A stretch of 64,000 nt of DNA, from the NCBI GenBank assembly GCA_036501025.1, contig DASYBB010000044.1, positions 62,001 through 126,000 on the forward strand, written 5' to 3'. A program made the translations under genes and the position numbers. This DNA is from DASUBV01 sp036501025. GTDB taxonomy: Bacteria > Actinomycetota > Actinomycetes > Streptosporangiales > Streptosporangiaceae. Under the pieces are notes generated by a model. That model had not been told where the DNA came from. It made no database searches and saw nothing but the letters and a program-made list of their open reading frames with translations. Positions 1 to 8,179 of the stretch are shown here, in pieces. Positions within the stretch are counted from its first letter, which is position 1. The number at the start of each line of letters is the position of its first letter.

Positions 1-61
1 TCAGCTCGATGACGTCACCGGGCAGGGGACTGGCGGGCGCGGAAGTGGTCACTGGCACCAT
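1..61 (-). CDS. N-terminus of a probable TRAM-domain RNA methyltransferase (partial)
   Basis: Only about 20 codons are visible; the gene runs off the left edge. The reading frame from ATG at 61 ends in a Pro-Gly-Asp-Val-Ile-Glu-Leu stretch, which resembles the first strand of a TRAM domain. In other actinobacteria a TRAM-containing class I RNA methyltransferase sits beside the paired TrkA/CeoBC genes, as here, divergently. GTG codons at 58 and 52 are alternative starts. The call rests mostly on gene order and a few residues, so another protein is possible. Confidence 0.4.
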   Translation of the reverse strand, partial: MVPVTTSAPASPLPGDVIEL

Positions 62-170
62 GGTGCCGTTACCCTCTGCCAGCGGCGCCGGAGGGGTGCC
101 GCCTGGCCGCTAGCGGCTGGTCGCCGGTGGGCATACCGTGATCTAGCATCGTCCGCGCGGAGGGAACAGC

Positions 171-839
171 GTGCACATCGTCATCATGGGGTGCGGGCGT
201 GTCGGCTCGACTATCGCCCACATTCTCGAGGACCAGGGTCATTCGGTCGCGGTCATCGACCGCGACCCGGAGGCCTTCCGGAAGCTGTCCTCGGGATTCA
301 AGGGCAGCCGGATCACGGGCATCGGGTACGACCGCGAGGTGCTGGCCCAGGCCGGCATCGAGCAGGCGGACGGCTTCGCCGCCATCAGCAGCGGCGACAA
401 CTCCAACGTCATCGCCGCCCGGGTGGCCCGGGAGTCGTTCGGCGTGGAGCGCGTCGTCGCCCGTATCTACGACCCCCGGCGGGCCGATGTCTACCAGCGG
501 CTCGGCATCCCCACCGTGGCGACGGTCCGGTGGACGGCCGACCAGATGCTGCGCCGGCTGCTGCCCGAGGGCGCGGAGCCGCTGTGGCGCGATCCGACCG
601 GCGCGGTCGTCCTGGCCGAGGTGGCGTGCGTCGCCGACTGGCTGGGCGAGAAGGTGTCGGCGCTGGAGGACATGGCGCAGACCCGGATCGCCTTCATCTC
701 CCGGATGGGCCAGGCCATGATCCCGACCCAGGGCACGGTCCTGCAGGAGGGCGACGTCCTGCACGTCGTCGCCGAGGAGGGCGACCTCAAGCGAATCGCG
801 GCCCTGTTCTGCCGCCCGGTCCCCGGAAAGGGTCACTGA
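171..839 (+). CDS. trkA: TrkA-family potassium uptake regulatory subunit, first copy (CeoB/TrkA-like)
   Basis: Cytoplasmic nucleotide-binding subunit that gates Trk/Ktr-type potassium transporters. The 222-residue protein has the TrkA-N Rossmann motif GCGRVG at residues 7-12, an acidic residue ending strand beta-2 (D30), and a TrkA-C-like domain from about residue 140. The GTG start is supported by a GGAGGG site about 8 nt upstream. Its stop overlaps the start of the second TrkA gene (ATG at 839 inside TGATG), so the two are translationally coupled. No membrane Trk subunit lies in the window. The paired arrangement is typical of actinobacteria (CeoB/CeoC of mycobacteria). Confidence 0.9.
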   Translation: MHIVIMGCGRVGSTIAHILEDQGHSVAVIDRDPEAFRKLSSGFKGSRITGIGYDREVLAQAGIEQADGFAAISSGDNSNVIAARVARESFGVERVVARIYDPRRADVYQRLGIPTVATVRWTADQMLRRLLPEGAEPLWRDPTGAVVLAEVACVADWLGEKVSALEDMAQTRIAFISRMGQAMIPTQGTVLQEGDVLHVVAEEGDLKRIAALFCRPVPGKGH

Positions 840-1501
840 TGCGCGTCGCGATCGCGGGGGCCGGCGCTGTCGGCACCTCCATTGCCAAAGAGCTGATCGA
901 GAACGGCCACGAGGTCATGCTCATCGACAAGGACCCCAAGGCGATCAAGGTGTACGAGGTGGCGGGGGCCGAGTGGCTGCTGGCCGACGCGTGCGAGATC
1001 GCCGCGCTCGACGACGCCTCGCTGGAGCGGTGCAACGTGGTCATCGCGGCCACCGGGGACGACAAGGCCAACCTGGTCACCTCGCTGCTGGCCAAGACCG
1101 AGTACGGCGTGCCGCGGGTCGTGGCCCGGATCAACCTGCCCGCCAACGAGTGGCTGTTCAACGAGTCCTGGGGCGTGGACGTGGCGGTCAGCACCCCGCG
1201 CCTGCTGTCGGCCCTGGTCGAGGAGGCCGTCAGCGTCGGCGACCTGGTCCGGCTGATGACCTTCCGGCAGAGCGACGCCACCCTGGTCGAGCTGACCATC
1301 CCGGCCGACGCCCAGCTGGCCGGCCAGCGGGTCGGCAGCATCGAGTGGCCGGCCGACACGGCGCTGGTGGCCATCCTGCGGGACGGTCGGGTGATCGTGC
1401 CGAGCAGCGACGACCCGCTGGAGTGCGGCGACGAGCTGCTGTTCGTGACCAGCCAGGACGTCGAGGCGGACCTGGCCCGCCTCCTCCACGCCGGCGCCTG
1501 A
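839..1501 (+). CDS. trkA: TrkA-family potassium uptake regulatory subunit, second copy (CeoC/TrkA-like)
   Basis: Second RCK-type subunit of 220 residues, with the GAGAVG dinucleotide-binding loop at residues 7-12, D30 at the end of beta-2 and a C-terminal TrkA-C region. It probably forms a hetero-oligomer with the preceding copy. The ATG at 839 overlaps the upstream stop, which decides the start; a longer frame open further upstream is only a shadow of the first gene. Only 11 nt separate its stop from the stop of the convergent DUF3710 gene, and I see no hairpin between them. Confidence 0.9.
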   Translation: MRVAIAGAGAVGTSIAKELIENGHEVMLIDKDPKAIKVYEVAGAEWLLADACEIAALDDASLERCNVVIAATGDDKANLVTSLLAKTEYGVPRVVARINLPANEWLFNESWGVDVAVSTPRLLSALVEEAVSVGDLVRLMTFRQSDATLVELTIPADAQLAGQRVGSIEWPADTALVAILRDGRVIVPSSDDPLECGDELLFVTSQDVEADLARLLHAGA

Positions 1502-1512
1502 CCGGGGCGGGG

Positions 1513-2466
1513 CTAGCGCGTTTCGGTGATCTCCGGGCCGCGCTCGAAGGGGTTGACCGGGACGCCCTGGTCGTTGACCGGCATTCCGCCCTGCTCGGCC
1601 TGCTCGGCCTGCTCGGCCTCCATCTGCTGCTCGATGGCCTGCCGGGCCTCGTCGGGCAGCTGGATGTCCAGGGCCTTGCGCGGCGGCTCGGCGTGGTCGC
1701 CGCGGACGACGACGACGTCGGCGAAGACCTCCTCGAAGGGCTGCGCGAGGTCCGGGCTCTGCGCCGCCGGGCCGGTGAGCAGCCCGCGCAGGAACCAGCG
1801 GGGGCCGTCAGCGCCGATGAACCGCATGGGCACGGGCGCGGTGCCCGGGCCGCCGGGCGTCAGCCAGGCCAGCAGCTCGCCCCCGAACGGGCCCTCGGCC
1901 TCGTCGCTCTGGCCGCCGGCCTTGGCCACCTCGGCGCCGATCTCGGTCCGGACCTCGCCCCACAGCCCGCTGGTCTTCGGCGCGGCGAACGCCTGCAGCT
2001 GCAGCGCGCTGTCCTCGCGGACGACGGCGATCCACATGCCGGCCTGGTCGTCCAGGTTGACCTGGATGTCGAAGCCCTCCCGCACGGGCACCAGCAGGCT
2101 GCCGAAGTCCATCCGCTCGGCCGCCGGGTAGTCGCCCGCCGCGTCCCACGGGCCGGCCGGCTGGGACCCGCCCGGCCCGGCCGCGGCCGGATCTCGCAGC
2201 CGGGTCCAGGTCGCGGGGTCGCCCAGGTCGTCCGCGGAGCGCCGGCGGCTCGCCGCCGGGCGGGCCGGGGCCGGCTCGTCCTCGGGCTCACCGAGCTCGT
2301 CCGGGCCGTCCGGCTCCTCGTCGTCGTCCAGCTCTTCGTCGTACTCGTCGCCCAGCTCGTCATCCAGGTCGTCGTCGTACTCGTCGTCCGCCTCGGCCGG
2401 CCCGAGCCCGTCGTCGCTGTCGCGCCTGGACCGGTCCGCGTCGTCGCGGCGGTGCCGTCGGAACAC
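1513..2466 (-). CDS. DUF3710 domain-containing protein
   Basis: 317 residues. The first third is a strongly acidic low-complexity stretch (runs of Asp/Glu around residues 20-60) and the rest matches the actinobacterial DUF3710 family, whose members lie beside dut; function unknown. No membrane segment or signal peptide is visible, so it is likely cytoplasmic. The GTG start at 2466 has an AAGGAAGG site just upstream. It is the last gene of a leftward run AI-2E permease, dut, DUF3710. In most actinobacteria an OB-fold protein and a DUF3159 protein follow; here both are absent and the TrkA pair comes next. Confidence 0.85.
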   Translation of the reverse strand: MFRRHRRDDADRSRRDSDDGLGPAEADDEYDDDLDDELGDEYDEELDDDEEPDGPDELGEPEDEPAPARPAASRRRSADDLGDPATWTRLRDPAAAGPGGSQPAGPWDAAGDYPAAERMDFGSLLVPVREGFDIQVNLDDQAGMWIAVVREDSALQLQAFAAPKTSGLWGEVRTEIGAEVAKAGGQSDEAEGPFGGELLAWLTPGGPGTAPVPMRFIGADGPRWFLRGLLTGPAAQSPDLAQPFEEVFADVVVVRGDHAEPPRKALDIQLPDEARQAIEQQMEAEQAEQAEQGGMPVNDQGVPVNPFERGPEITETR

Positions 2467-2545
2467 CCCGCACCTTCCTTACTGTCTGGCCGTGCCGTGT
2501 GGCCCTCGTGTCGGGCCGTGCTGTCTGTCGGGTGAGATGCCCGGG

Positions 2546-3067
2546 CTAGGCCCGGCCGGGGACCTCGCGGCCGGCGGCCGGGGCCGCGCTCGCGGCATGC
2601 CCGCCGGTGGAGCCGAAGCCGCTGTCGCCCCTGGCCGACCCCGGCAGGGTGTGCACCTCGTGGAACACCGGATACGCCACGCGCTGGATGATCAGCTGGG
2701 CGATCCGGTCCCCGCGCTGGAACCGGACAGGGCGGTCAGGGTCGGTGTTGAGCAACGTCACCCTGATCTCGCCACGGTACCCGGCATCCACGGTTCCGGG
2801 CGCATTGACGATCGTCACCCCGTGCCGGGCGGCCAGGCCGGAGCGCGGATGCACGAAGCCGGCGTAGCCGTCGGGCAGGGCGATCGCGATCCCGGTCGGC
2901 ACCAGGGCCCGCTGGCCGGGGGCGAGCTCCACGTCCTGCGCGGCGAACAGGTCGGTGCCGGCGTCGCCGGGATGGGCGCGGCCGGGCATCGGCAGGCCGG
3001 GATCCAGCCGCTGGATGAGGATCTCCACGCGATCGGTGTCGGCGCTAGGGCCGGGAACGCCAGTCAC
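2546..3067 (-). CDS. dut: dUTP diphosphatase (dUTPase)
   Basis: Hydrolyses dUTP to dUMP and pyrophosphate, which keeps uracil out of DNA and feeds dTMP synthesis; cytoplasmic homotrimer. All five dUTPase motifs are present in order: DAGTDL (35-40), PRSGLA (74-79), the uracil-binding loop with GTVDAGYRGE (91-100), RIAQLII (121-127), and the Gly-rich C-terminal RGDSGFGSTG (146-155). At 173 residues it is somewhat longer than the typical 150 because of a short N-terminal addition and an Ala/Gly-rich tail after motif 5. Start is GTG at 3067, 23 nt after the upstream permease stop, so the two are probably co-transcribed. Confidence 0.95.
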   Translation of the reverse strand: MTGVPGPSADTDRVEILIQRLDPGLPMPGRAHPGDAGTDLFAAQDVELAPGQRALVPTGIAIALPDGYAGFVHPRSGLAARHGVTIVNAPGTVDAGYRGEIRVTLLNTDPDRPVRFQRGDRIAQLIIQRVAYPVFHEVHTLPGSARGDSGFGSTGGHAASAAPAAGREVPGRA

Positions 3068-3090
3068 GGTGGCGACCCTACCGTCACCCG

Positions 3091-4527
3091 CTAGTCGTCC
3101 GGCGGCGATACCTGGCCGGCGGCCGGCCGGGCGCCGGGCGCCGGGCGGGCGTCGGCGGGCGCCCCGGGTTCAGCGGGCGGGCCGGGGTCGTCGGGCGGCG
3201 CGCCGGGATCGGCCGGCGAGCCGGATTCGGCGGGCGGCCCGATCCCGCGCAGGAACGGGGCCGCGTAGGTGATGACCGCGGCCGCGGGCACGGCGACGAT
3301 CGCGCCCGGGATGCCGGCGATGACGCCGCCGACGGCCAGGACCAGGATGATGGCCAGCGGGTGCAGCCGGACCGCGCGGCCGATGACCAGGGGCTGCAGC
3401 AGGTGGCTCTCGATCTGGTTCTCCAGCACGAAGACGGCCAGCAGGATGACGGCCGCGAGCCAGCCCTTGGTGCCGAGCGTGACGACGATGGCCAGCGCGC
3501 CGACCACCAGGATGCCCACGAGCGGGATGTAGGCGGCCAGGAAGACCAGGATGACCAGCGGGACCAGCAGCGGGACGCTGAGCAGCCACAGGGCCAGGCC
3601 GATGAAGATAGCGTGGATGGCGGCCACCGCGGTGGTGCCGCGGATGTAGCCCGTCAGCGCGTGCCAGGCCGCGCCGCCGGCCTGCTCCATCCTCCGGTGC
3701 GGTTCGGGACTCAGCCCGCTGATGAGCCAGCGGTAGATCCGGTCGCCGTCCTTGAGCAGGAAGAACCCGGTGAACAGGGTCAGGATCAGGCCGGTCAGGA
3801 TCTCCAGGAAGATCTTCCCGCCGGTGACGACCGTGCCGGCCACCTCGGCCTTGTGCTGGGAGATGAAGTGGACGACCTGGTTGGTGAGCTGCTGCAGGCG
3901 CCGCCCGTTCAGGTGGAAGGGCGGCCCGGCCAGGGACCGCTGCACCTCGTTGGCCGTGCGCCGGACCTCGGCGGCCAGCGTCGGGTAATCGGCGGTGACC
4001 CGGTTGCCGGCCAGGGTCAGGGCACCCGCGATGATCACCAGCGCGAGCAGGAAGGTGCACCAGGTCGCGGCCAGGTTCGGCATCCCCATCCGGCGCAGCC
4101 GGGCGGCCAGTGGCTGCAGCAGCGCCGTGAGCAGGATCGCGGCGATGAACGGGAGTACCACCAAGCGCAGCGTGACGGCTATCCGGAACGCTCCGTAGAT
4201 GAGCGCGGCCACGAGGATCAGCCGCCAGGCCCAGGCCGCGACCAGCCGGAGGATCCGCGGGACCTCGTCCTCGACGCTCACCGGGTGCGGCTGCCGGGCC
4301 CAGGCCGGCACCGGCGCGCCCGGATCCGGCGCGGCCGGGCCGCCGGGCGGGCCGGGCTCGCCGGGGCCGGCCGGGGCCGGGCGGGCGCGGATCCGGGCAG
4401 TGACGGCGCGCATCCAGGACGGGGCGGGGCGAGCCGGGCGGGCCGGACCGGGCTCGGGGGCCGGGGCGGGCTCCGGCGCCGGCGGTCGGGAGCCACTGTC
4501 GCCTTGCGCCGTCGGCCGGTCGGTCAT
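3091..4527 (-). CDS. AI-2E family transporter-like permease
   Basis: 478-residue membrane protein of the AI-2E/PerM exporter family. The first 90 residues are a Pro/Ala/Arg-rich cytoplasmic tail. About eight hydrophobic segments lie between residues 95 and 400, with the long soluble insertion between the third and fourth segments that is typical of the family. The C-terminus is another Pro/Ala/Gly-rich tail. The substrate is unknown; despite the name, family members also include Na+/H+ exchangers and many uncharacterised proteins. It sits between dut and the divergent DUF3093 gene, a position not usual for this family. Confidence 0.85.
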   Translation of the reverse strand: MTDRPTAQGDSGSRPPAPEPAPAPEPGPARPARPAPSWMRAVTARIRARPAPAGPGEPGPPGGPAAPDPGAPVPAWARQPHPVSVEDEVPRILRLVAAWAWRLILVAALIYGAFRIAVTLRLVVLPFIAAILLTALLQPLAARLRRMGMPNLAATWCTFLLALVIIAGALTLAGNRVTADYPTLAAEVRRTANEVQRSLAGPPFHLNGRRLQQLTNQVVHFISQHKAEVAGTVVTGGKIFLEILTGLILTLFTGFFLLKDGDRIYRWLISGLSPEPHRRMEQAGGAAWHALTGYIRGTTAVAAIHAIFIGLALWLLSVPLLVPLVILVFLAAYIPLVGILVVGALAIVVTLGTKGWLAAVILLAVFVLENQIESHLLQPLVIGRAVRLHPLAIILVLAVGGVIAGIPGAIVAVPAAAVITYAAPFLRGIGPPAESGSPADPGAPPDDPGPPAEPGAPADARPAPGARPAAGQVSPPDD

Positions 4528-4556
4528 GGGTCCATGTAACCAACTACGGTTGTCCC

Positions 4557-5054
4557 ATGCGCAGCTACCGCGAACACCTCCGCGTGCCGGCGTCCTACTG
4601 GGTGCTCGGGTTCATCACGATGGCGACGTTCGCGTCGTTTGCGTGGGCCGGCTTCGATTACCTGGTCGCGCTGGCCGCCTACCTGGTCCTAGTGGTGGCG
4701 CCCGGTGTGGCGCTGTGGATCTGGGGTAACGCCACCATCATGGTCGATGACGGGGAGCTGCGGGCCGGGCCGGAGGTCCTGCCGCTGGCGCAGTCGGGTC
4801 ACGTGCAGGTGCTGGACGCGGCGCAGACGGCCAAGCTGCGCGGCCCGCTGGCCGACCCCGCGGCGCTCATGCTGATCCGGCCCTACCTGAAGCGGGCGGT
4901 CTACATCGAGGTCACCGAGCCGCCCGCGGGCACCGGCGCCGGGCGGGCGCACCCGTACTGGCTGGTCGGGTCACGCAACCCCGAGGCCCTGGCCGCGGCG
5001 ATCGTCTCGGCGCGGGCGCGGGCGGCCCGCGCCGGCGACCCCTCCGTGGCATGA
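4557..5054 (+). CDS. DUF3093 membrane protein
   Basis: 165 residues with two closely spaced hydrophobic segments (about 15-60) followed by a soluble domain, matching the actinobacterial DUF3093 family that is conserved divergent from dut. Function unknown. There is no Shine-Dalgarno site; TACGGT at 4545-4550 sits 6 nt before the ATG and looks like a -10 box, so the transcript may be leaderless. Only 29 nt separate this start from the divergent permease start. Confidence 0.85.
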   Translation: MRSYREHLRVPASYWVLGFITMATFASFAWAGFDYLVALAAYLVLVVAPGVALWIWGNATIMVDDGELRAGPEVLPLAQSGHVQVLDAAQTAKLRGPLADPAALMLIRPYLKRAVYIEVTEPPAGTGAGRAHPYWLVGSRNPEALAAAIVSARARAARAGDPSVA

Positions 5055-5099
5055 TTTCCGGACGCAGAGTCGGCTGGCACCAGGGAGAGGATCACTCAT

Positions 5100-5417
5100 A
5101 TGGCTGGTAAGAAGGCCGACGTGAGCAAGGACACCGGCAAGAAGGAGCCGGCCAAGAAGGCCGACATGGGGTCGCGCGTGGCCAACGCGGTGGCCGGGAT
5201 GGCCGCGGCGTTCGTCATGCGCAAGCTCCTCACCTTCACCTGGACCAAGGTCACCGGCAAGGAGCCGCCGGACAGCCCCGAGGACCCGCAGGTGGCGCTG
5301 GGCGAGGCGCTGGCCTGGGGCGTCCTGATGGGCGCGGGGGTGGCGGCGGCCCGGCTGCTGGCCTCGCGGCTCGTCGTGCACAAGGCCGGGATCACGCAGG
5401 CGACGCCGCCGGACTAG
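5100..5417 (+). CDS. DUF4235 domain-containing small membrane protein
   Basis: 105 residues. A Lys-rich N-terminal 25 residues precedes a region matching DUF4235, with two short hydrophobic segments (about residues 34-46 and 65-85). These small proteins are widespread in actinobacteria and have no assigned function. A GGGAGAGGA ribosome site supports the ATG at 5100. It lies 45 nt after the DUF3093 gene and may share its transcript. Confidence 0.8.
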   Translation: MAGKKADVSKDTGKKEPAKKADMGSRVANAVAGMAAAFVMRKLLTFTWTKVTGKEPPDSPEDPQVALGEALAWGVLMGAGVAAARLLASRLVVHKAGITQATPPD

Positions 5418-5543
5418 CGGCGGCACGCTGGCCGGCGCGGCTCCGCATGACCGGTCCAGGATCCGGGTAACTCGCCCGATATAACCGTCTGGCAAGGTCT
5501 GTCTGGCGAGTGGCGCGCCGAAGCGCCCTGGGGAGTGTGGCCC

Positions 5544-6785
5544 ATGCATGACGATCCGCGGATCCTGGGCATCGTGCTGGCGGGCGGGGCCGGCAAGCGG
5601 CTGGCCCCCCTCACCGCCGACCGGGCCAAGCCGGCCGTCCCGTTCGGCGGCCTGTACCGGCTGATCGACTTCGCGCTCTCGAACCTGGTCAACTCGGGGG
5701 TCCGGCGGATCTGCGTGCTGACCCAGTACAAGAGCCACAGCCTGGACCGGCACGTCACCACCACCTGGCGCCTGTCCACCCTGCTCGGCAACTACGTCAC
5801 GCCGGTCCCGGCCCAGCAGCGGCTCGGGCCGCACTGGTACACCGGCTCGGCCGACGCCATCTACCAGTCGCTGAACCTGATCTACGACGACCAGCCCGAC
5901 ATCGTGGCCGTCTTCGGAGCCGACCACGTGTTCCGGATGGACCCGATCCAGATGATCGAGCAGCACGTGTCGAACGGGGCCGGGGTGACCGTGGCCGCCA
6001 TCCCGGTGCCGCGCAAGGAGGCCACCGAGTTCGGCGTCATCAAGACCTCGGGCGACGGCCGCACCATCGAGGCGTTCCTGGAGAAGCCGGCCGACCCGCC
6101 GGCCATGCCGGGCCACGACGACCTGGCCTACGCCTCCATGGGCATCTACGTGTTCACCACCAGCGTGCTGGTCGACGCGCTGCGCCAGGACTCGGTCAGC
6201 CCCACCAGCCGCCACGACATGGGCGGCGACATCGTGCCGATGCTGGTCAGGGAGGGCACGGCGCAGGTCTACGACTTCCTGGACAACCAGGTGCCGGGGT
6301 CCGAGCCCCGCGACGCCGGCTACTGGCGGGACGTGGGGACGCTGGACTCCTATTTCGAGTCGAGCCTCGACCTGTGCGCGGTGCACCCGGTGTTCAACCT
6401 GTACAACGACCGGTGGCCGATCCTCACCCACGTACCCTCCCAGCCGCCGGCCAAGTTCGTGCACGAGCACGGCGACCGGATCGGGCGCGCCATCAACAGC
6501 GTGGTCAGCAACGGCGTGATCGTGTCCGGCGGCCTGGTCCGCGACGCGGTCCTGTCGCCGGGGGTGCGGGTCAACAGCTGGTCGCGGGTGGAGCGGGCGG
6601 TGATCCTGGACAATACGGTCGTCGGGCGGCACGCCGTGGTCCAGGACGCGATCCTGGACAAGAACGTGGTGGTGCCCGAGGGCGCCGCGGTCGGGCTGGA
6701 CAAGGAGCACGACCGGGCCCGCGGGTTCACCGTGTCGGCCGGCGGCATCACCGTCGTCGGCAAGGGCCAGGTCGTGGAGCGGTGA
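5544..6785 (+). CDS. glgC: glucose-1-phosphate adenylyltransferase
   Basis: Makes ADP-glucose from glucose-1-phosphate and ATP, the committed step of bacterial glycogen and (in actinobacteria) maltose-1-phosphate synthesis. The 413-residue protein has the nucleotidyltransferase signature VLAGGAGKRL near the N-terminus, the substrate-binding FLEKP motif, and a C-terminal left-handed beta-helix region. I chose ATG 5544 because GGGGAG lies 8 nt upstream; the GTG at 5535 overlaps that site. The stop overlaps the GTG of the next gene (GTGA), so GlgC and its partner are coupled. Confidence 0.95.
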   Translation: MHDDPRILGIVLAGGAGKRLAPLTADRAKPAVPFGGLYRLIDFALSNLVNSGVRRICVLTQYKSHSLDRHVTTTWRLSTLLGNYVTPVPAQQRLGPHWYTGSADAIYQSLNLIYDDQPDIVAVFGADHVFRMDPIQMIEQHVSNGAGVTVAAIPVPRKEATEFGVIKTSGDGRTIEAFLEKPADPPAMPGHDDLAYASMGIYVFTTSVLVDALRQDSVSPTSRHDMGGDIVPMLVREGTAQVYDFLDNQVPGSEPRDAGYWRDVGTLDSYFESSLDLCAVHPVFNLYNDRWPILTHVPSQPPAKFVHEHGDRIGRAINSVVSNGVIVSGGLVRDAVLSPGVRVNSWSRVERAVILDNTVVGRHAVVQDAILDKNVVVPEGAAVGLDKEHDRARGFTVSAGGITVVGKGQVVER

Positions 6786-7954
6786 CCGGCGGGGCACGGC
6801 TGAGCGTGGCCATGCTGACCCGCGAGTACCCGCCCGAGGTCTACGGCGGCGCGGGCGTGCACGTGGAGTACCTGGCCCGGGAGATCGGCCGGCTGGTCAC
6901 GCTGACCGTGCACTGCCAGGGCGCGGACCGGGCCGGCGCGGTGGCGCACCGGCCGTGGGAGCACCTGGCCGGCGCCAACCCCGCGCTGCGGACCATCTCC
7001 GCCGACCTGTCCATGGTGGCGGCGGTGGCCGGCGCCGACCTGGTCCACTCCCACACCTGGTACGCCAACCTGGCCGGCTTCCTGGCCGGGCAGCTGCACG
7101 GCATCCCGCACGTGCTGACCGCCCACTCCCTGGAGCCGCTGCGGCCGTGGAAGGCCGAGCAGCTGGGCGGCGGCTACGCCCTGTCGTCCTGGTGCGAGCG
7201 GACCGCGATGGAGTCGGCGGCGGCCGTCATCGCCGTCTCGGACGGCATGCGGGCCGACATCCTGAGCGCCTATCCCGCGGTCGCGCCGGACCGCGTGCAC
7301 GTCATCCGCAACGGCATCGACACCGAGCAGTACGCCCCGGACGCCGGCACGGACGTGCTGGACCGCTACGGGATCGACCCGGCCCGGCCGTCGGTGGCTT
7401 TCGTCGGGCGGGTCACCCGACAGAAGGGCCTGCCGGTGCTGCTGCGCGCCGCCGAGCAGCTGGACCCGGCGGCGCAGCTGGTGGTCTGCGCCGGCCAGGC
7501 CGACACCCCCGACCTGGCCGCCGAGGTGGCCGCGCTGGCGCAGCACCTGCACGCGACCCGGCCCGGCATCGTCTGGATCCCGGCCATGCTGGCCAAGCCC
7601 GAGGTGATCCAGATCCTCAGCCACGCGACCGTGTTCGCGTGCCCGTCGCTGTACGAGCCGCTCGGCATCGTCAACCTGGAGGCCATGGCCTGCGGCACCG
7701 CGGTGGTCGGCTCCCGGGTGGGCGGCATCCCCGAGGTGGTGGCCGACGGGCGGACCGGGCTGCTGGTCCCGCCCGGCGATCCCGGCGCCCTGGCCGCCGC
7801 GCTCAACGAGCTGCTCGGCGACCCGGGCCGGGCCGCCGCGCTCGGCCGGGCCGGGCGCAACCGGGCGCTGGCCGAGTTCAGCTGGGCGCAGATCGCGGCC
7901 CAGACCGCGGAGCTCTACGCGGCCCTCGCCGATCCGGCCGCCTCAGCGCCCTGA
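6782..7954 (+). CDS. glgA: GT4 glycogen synthase / maltose-1-phosphate synthase (GlgA/GlgM type)
   Basis: GT-B fold glycosyltransferase of 390 residues, close in length to the mycobacterial enzyme (GlgM) that joins ADP-glucose and glucose-1-phosphate to make maltose-1-phosphate, rather than the longer GT5 GlgA of enteric bacteria. The N-terminus has YPPEVYGGAGVHV, which binds the acceptor side, and the C-terminal half has the GT4 EX7E element in the segment beginning SLYEPLGIVNLEAMA. The GTG at 6782 overlaps the glgC stop. In mycobacteria the two genes are divergent; here they are an operon. Whether the product is glycogen or maltose-1-phosphate cannot be settled by sequence alone. Confidence 0.85.
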   Translation: MTGGARLSVAMLTREYPPEVYGGAGVHVEYLAREIGRLVTLTVHCQGADRAGAVAHRPWEHLAGANPALRTISADLSMVAAVAGADLVHSHTWYANLAGFLAGQLHGIPHVLTAHSLEPLRPWKAEQLGGGYALSSWCERTAMESAAAVIAVSDGMRADILSAYPAVAPDRVHVIRNGIDTEQYAPDAGTDVLDRYGIDPARPSVAFVGRVTRQKGLPVLLRAAEQLDPAAQLVVCAGQADTPDLAAEVAALAQHLHATRPGIVWIPAMLAKPEVIQILSHATVFACPSLYEPLGIVNLEAMACGTAVVGSRVGGIPEVVADGRTGLLVPPGDPGALAAALNELLGDPGRAAALGRAGRNRALAEFSWAQIAAQTAELYAALADPAASAP

Positions 7955-8013
7955 GCAGGAAAAAGATCCGCCGGAAGAGGGACAAGACGGCCGTCGTGGT
8001 GTAAATCTTCGGT

Positions 8014-8124
8014 ATGGGGCGACACGAAGAGACCCGCGCCCGGGCCAACGACCCGTTCATGACGACGGTCGTGTGCCTGCTGCTGATGCTGCTCGCGGCG
8101 GTCTGCGTGCTGGCCGGCCTGTGA
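8014..8124 (+). CDS. putative 36-residue single-pass membrane protein
   Basis: A short frame encodes a charged N-terminus (MGRHEETRARAND) followed by one strongly hydrophobic stretch of about 18 residues rich in Leu, Val and Ala, ending at a TGA. The organisation is that of a small membrane protein and the frame fills most of the gap between glgA and the DUF1707 gene. No clear Shine-Dalgarno site precedes the ATG, and I recognise no family, so it could be chance. Confidence 0.35.
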   Translation: MGRHEETRARANDPFMTTVVCLLLMLLAAVCVLAGL

Positions 8125-8132
8125 CCCGGTGA

Positions 8133-8150
8133 GTTAAGATACATCTTAAC
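8133..8150. promoter_or_regulatory. palindromic operator candidate upstream of DUF1707 gene
   Basis: GTTAAGAT and ATCTTAAC form perfect 8-bp arms around a 2-bp centre. The site is strikingly AT-rich against its background and lies about 30 nt before the DUF1707 start, where a repressor would act. PadR-type regulators bind sites of this general form, but no PadR gene is in the window, so the binder is unknown. Confidence 0.55.
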
Positions 8151-8179
8151 TTGTCGCCGGGAAGCCCGTGGAGGGCGCC

